5,149 nucleotides of DNA. Source: JAXHUH01 sp034211175 (GTDB lineage: Bacteria > Actinomycetota > Acidimicrobiia > Acidimicrobiales > CAIXPF01). Under the pieces are notes generated by a model. That model did no database searches, had not been told where the DNA came from, and was given only the letters and a program-made list of their open reading frames with translations. Shown here in pieces: positions 5,001-5,149 of the stretch. Position 1 is the stretch's first letter, and each line of letters opens with the position of its first letter. Both the position numbers and the translations under genes were made by a program. The DNA lies in NCBI GenBank assembly GCA_034211175.1, contig JAXHUH010000206.1, positions 1 through 5,149 of the forward strand, in the 5' to 3' direction.

Positions 5001-5028
5001 ACGCTAGCGGTACCAAATCATCGCGCAA
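5001..5028 (-). promoter_or_regulatory. Promoter candidate for the winged-helix regulator
   Basis: On the reverse strand, TTGCGC (5028-5023) is followed by 16 bp and TAGCGT (5006-5001), which fits TANNNT. A start point near 4994 would leave a leader of about 55 nt to the preferred GTG at 4938. The surrounding 4985-5050 is clearly more AT-rich than the rest of the window, which supports a promoter region. Confidence 0.4.
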
Positions 5029-5149
5029 GGTGCTCTATGCGCAACAATAAGCGCGAGAGGTCGACCGCGTCCCGACGACGAGCTCGCGCGCCGCGCCACC
5101 CGCGGCCACCGCCCGGACGTGCGCGCGCCGCGCGCGACGGGCGCCCGCT
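5018..5149. other. Right-edge stretch with two competing partial reading frames, unresolved
   Basis: Two frames stay open to the window edge. On the reverse strand, 44 codons end at a TGA (5020-5018) and give a C-terminus ending in DAVDLSRLLLRIEHLAR, which looks like an amphipathic helix. However, it uses TTA and ATA, codons that are rare in such GC-rich genomes. On the forward strand, an ATG at 5037 preceded by CAAGG (5026-5030) opens a very Arg/Pro-rich frame to the edge. They overlap and are unlikely both to be real. If the reverse frame is real, the winged-helix gene would lie about 80 bp downstream of it. Neither can be settled without sequence to the right. Confidence 0.2.

Noticed and set aside
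4294..5007. Forward frame across the end of the LPXTG gene and the winged-helix gene
   Set aside because: It overlaps two supported genes and crosses a perfect terminator hairpin; no domain is visible.

Overview
This window is GC-rich bacterial DNA with genes on both strands, GTG as well as ATG starts, and strong G/C bias at third codon positions. It most resembles a high-GC actinobacterium. The Thr/Pro/Ala-rich stalk followed by an LPRTG sorting signal points to a Gram-positive-type envelope and is reminiscent of Acidimicrobiia such as Ilumatobacter relatives. That lineage guess is inference only. I see no mobile element, CRISPR array, tRNA or rRNA.

Layout, left to right. (1) A perfect hairpin at the left edge, probably a terminator from an upstream gene, followed by a short leader with two inverted repeats. 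The second repeat pairs exactly with the ribosome binding site of the next gene. (2) A forward gene (134-982) for an SMP-30/gluconolactonase/LRE-family protein. (3) A 27-bp convergent gap that is mostly one imperfect hairpin. (4) A reverse gene (1010-2362) for a class III PLP-dependent aminotransferase. (5) An 86-bp divergent control region with a small inverted repeat and a good promoter candidate. (6) A forward gene (2449-3402) for a GcvA-type LysR regulator. (7) A 103-bp leader (3403-3505) with a nested stem and a competing hairpin next to the ribosome binding site. (8) A forward gene (3506-4375) for a secreted protein with a sortase (LPXTG) anchor. (9) A convergent intergenic region with two hairpins, one of them perfect. 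(10) A reverse gene (4540-4938) for a small winged-helix (MarR-like) regulator. (11) Its promoter region, locally AT-rich, and an unresolved GC-rich right edge.

The most coherent functional unit is the divergent pair. The LysR-type regulator probably controls the aminotransferase across the shared 86-bp region, as is common for this regulator family. The lactonase-like gene converges on the aminotransferase, so it is not co-transcribed with it, and any metabolic link is speculative. The LPXTG protein and the winged-helix regulator each appear to be single-gene units. No sortase is visible in the window.

The points most worth a second look are the two 5' leaders. One has a ribosome binding site buried in a perfect 10-bp inverted repeat (94-127). 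The other has two mutually exclusive helices (3418-3491) ahead of the surface-protein gene. I found no gene cluster that amounts to a clearly new multi-gene system.
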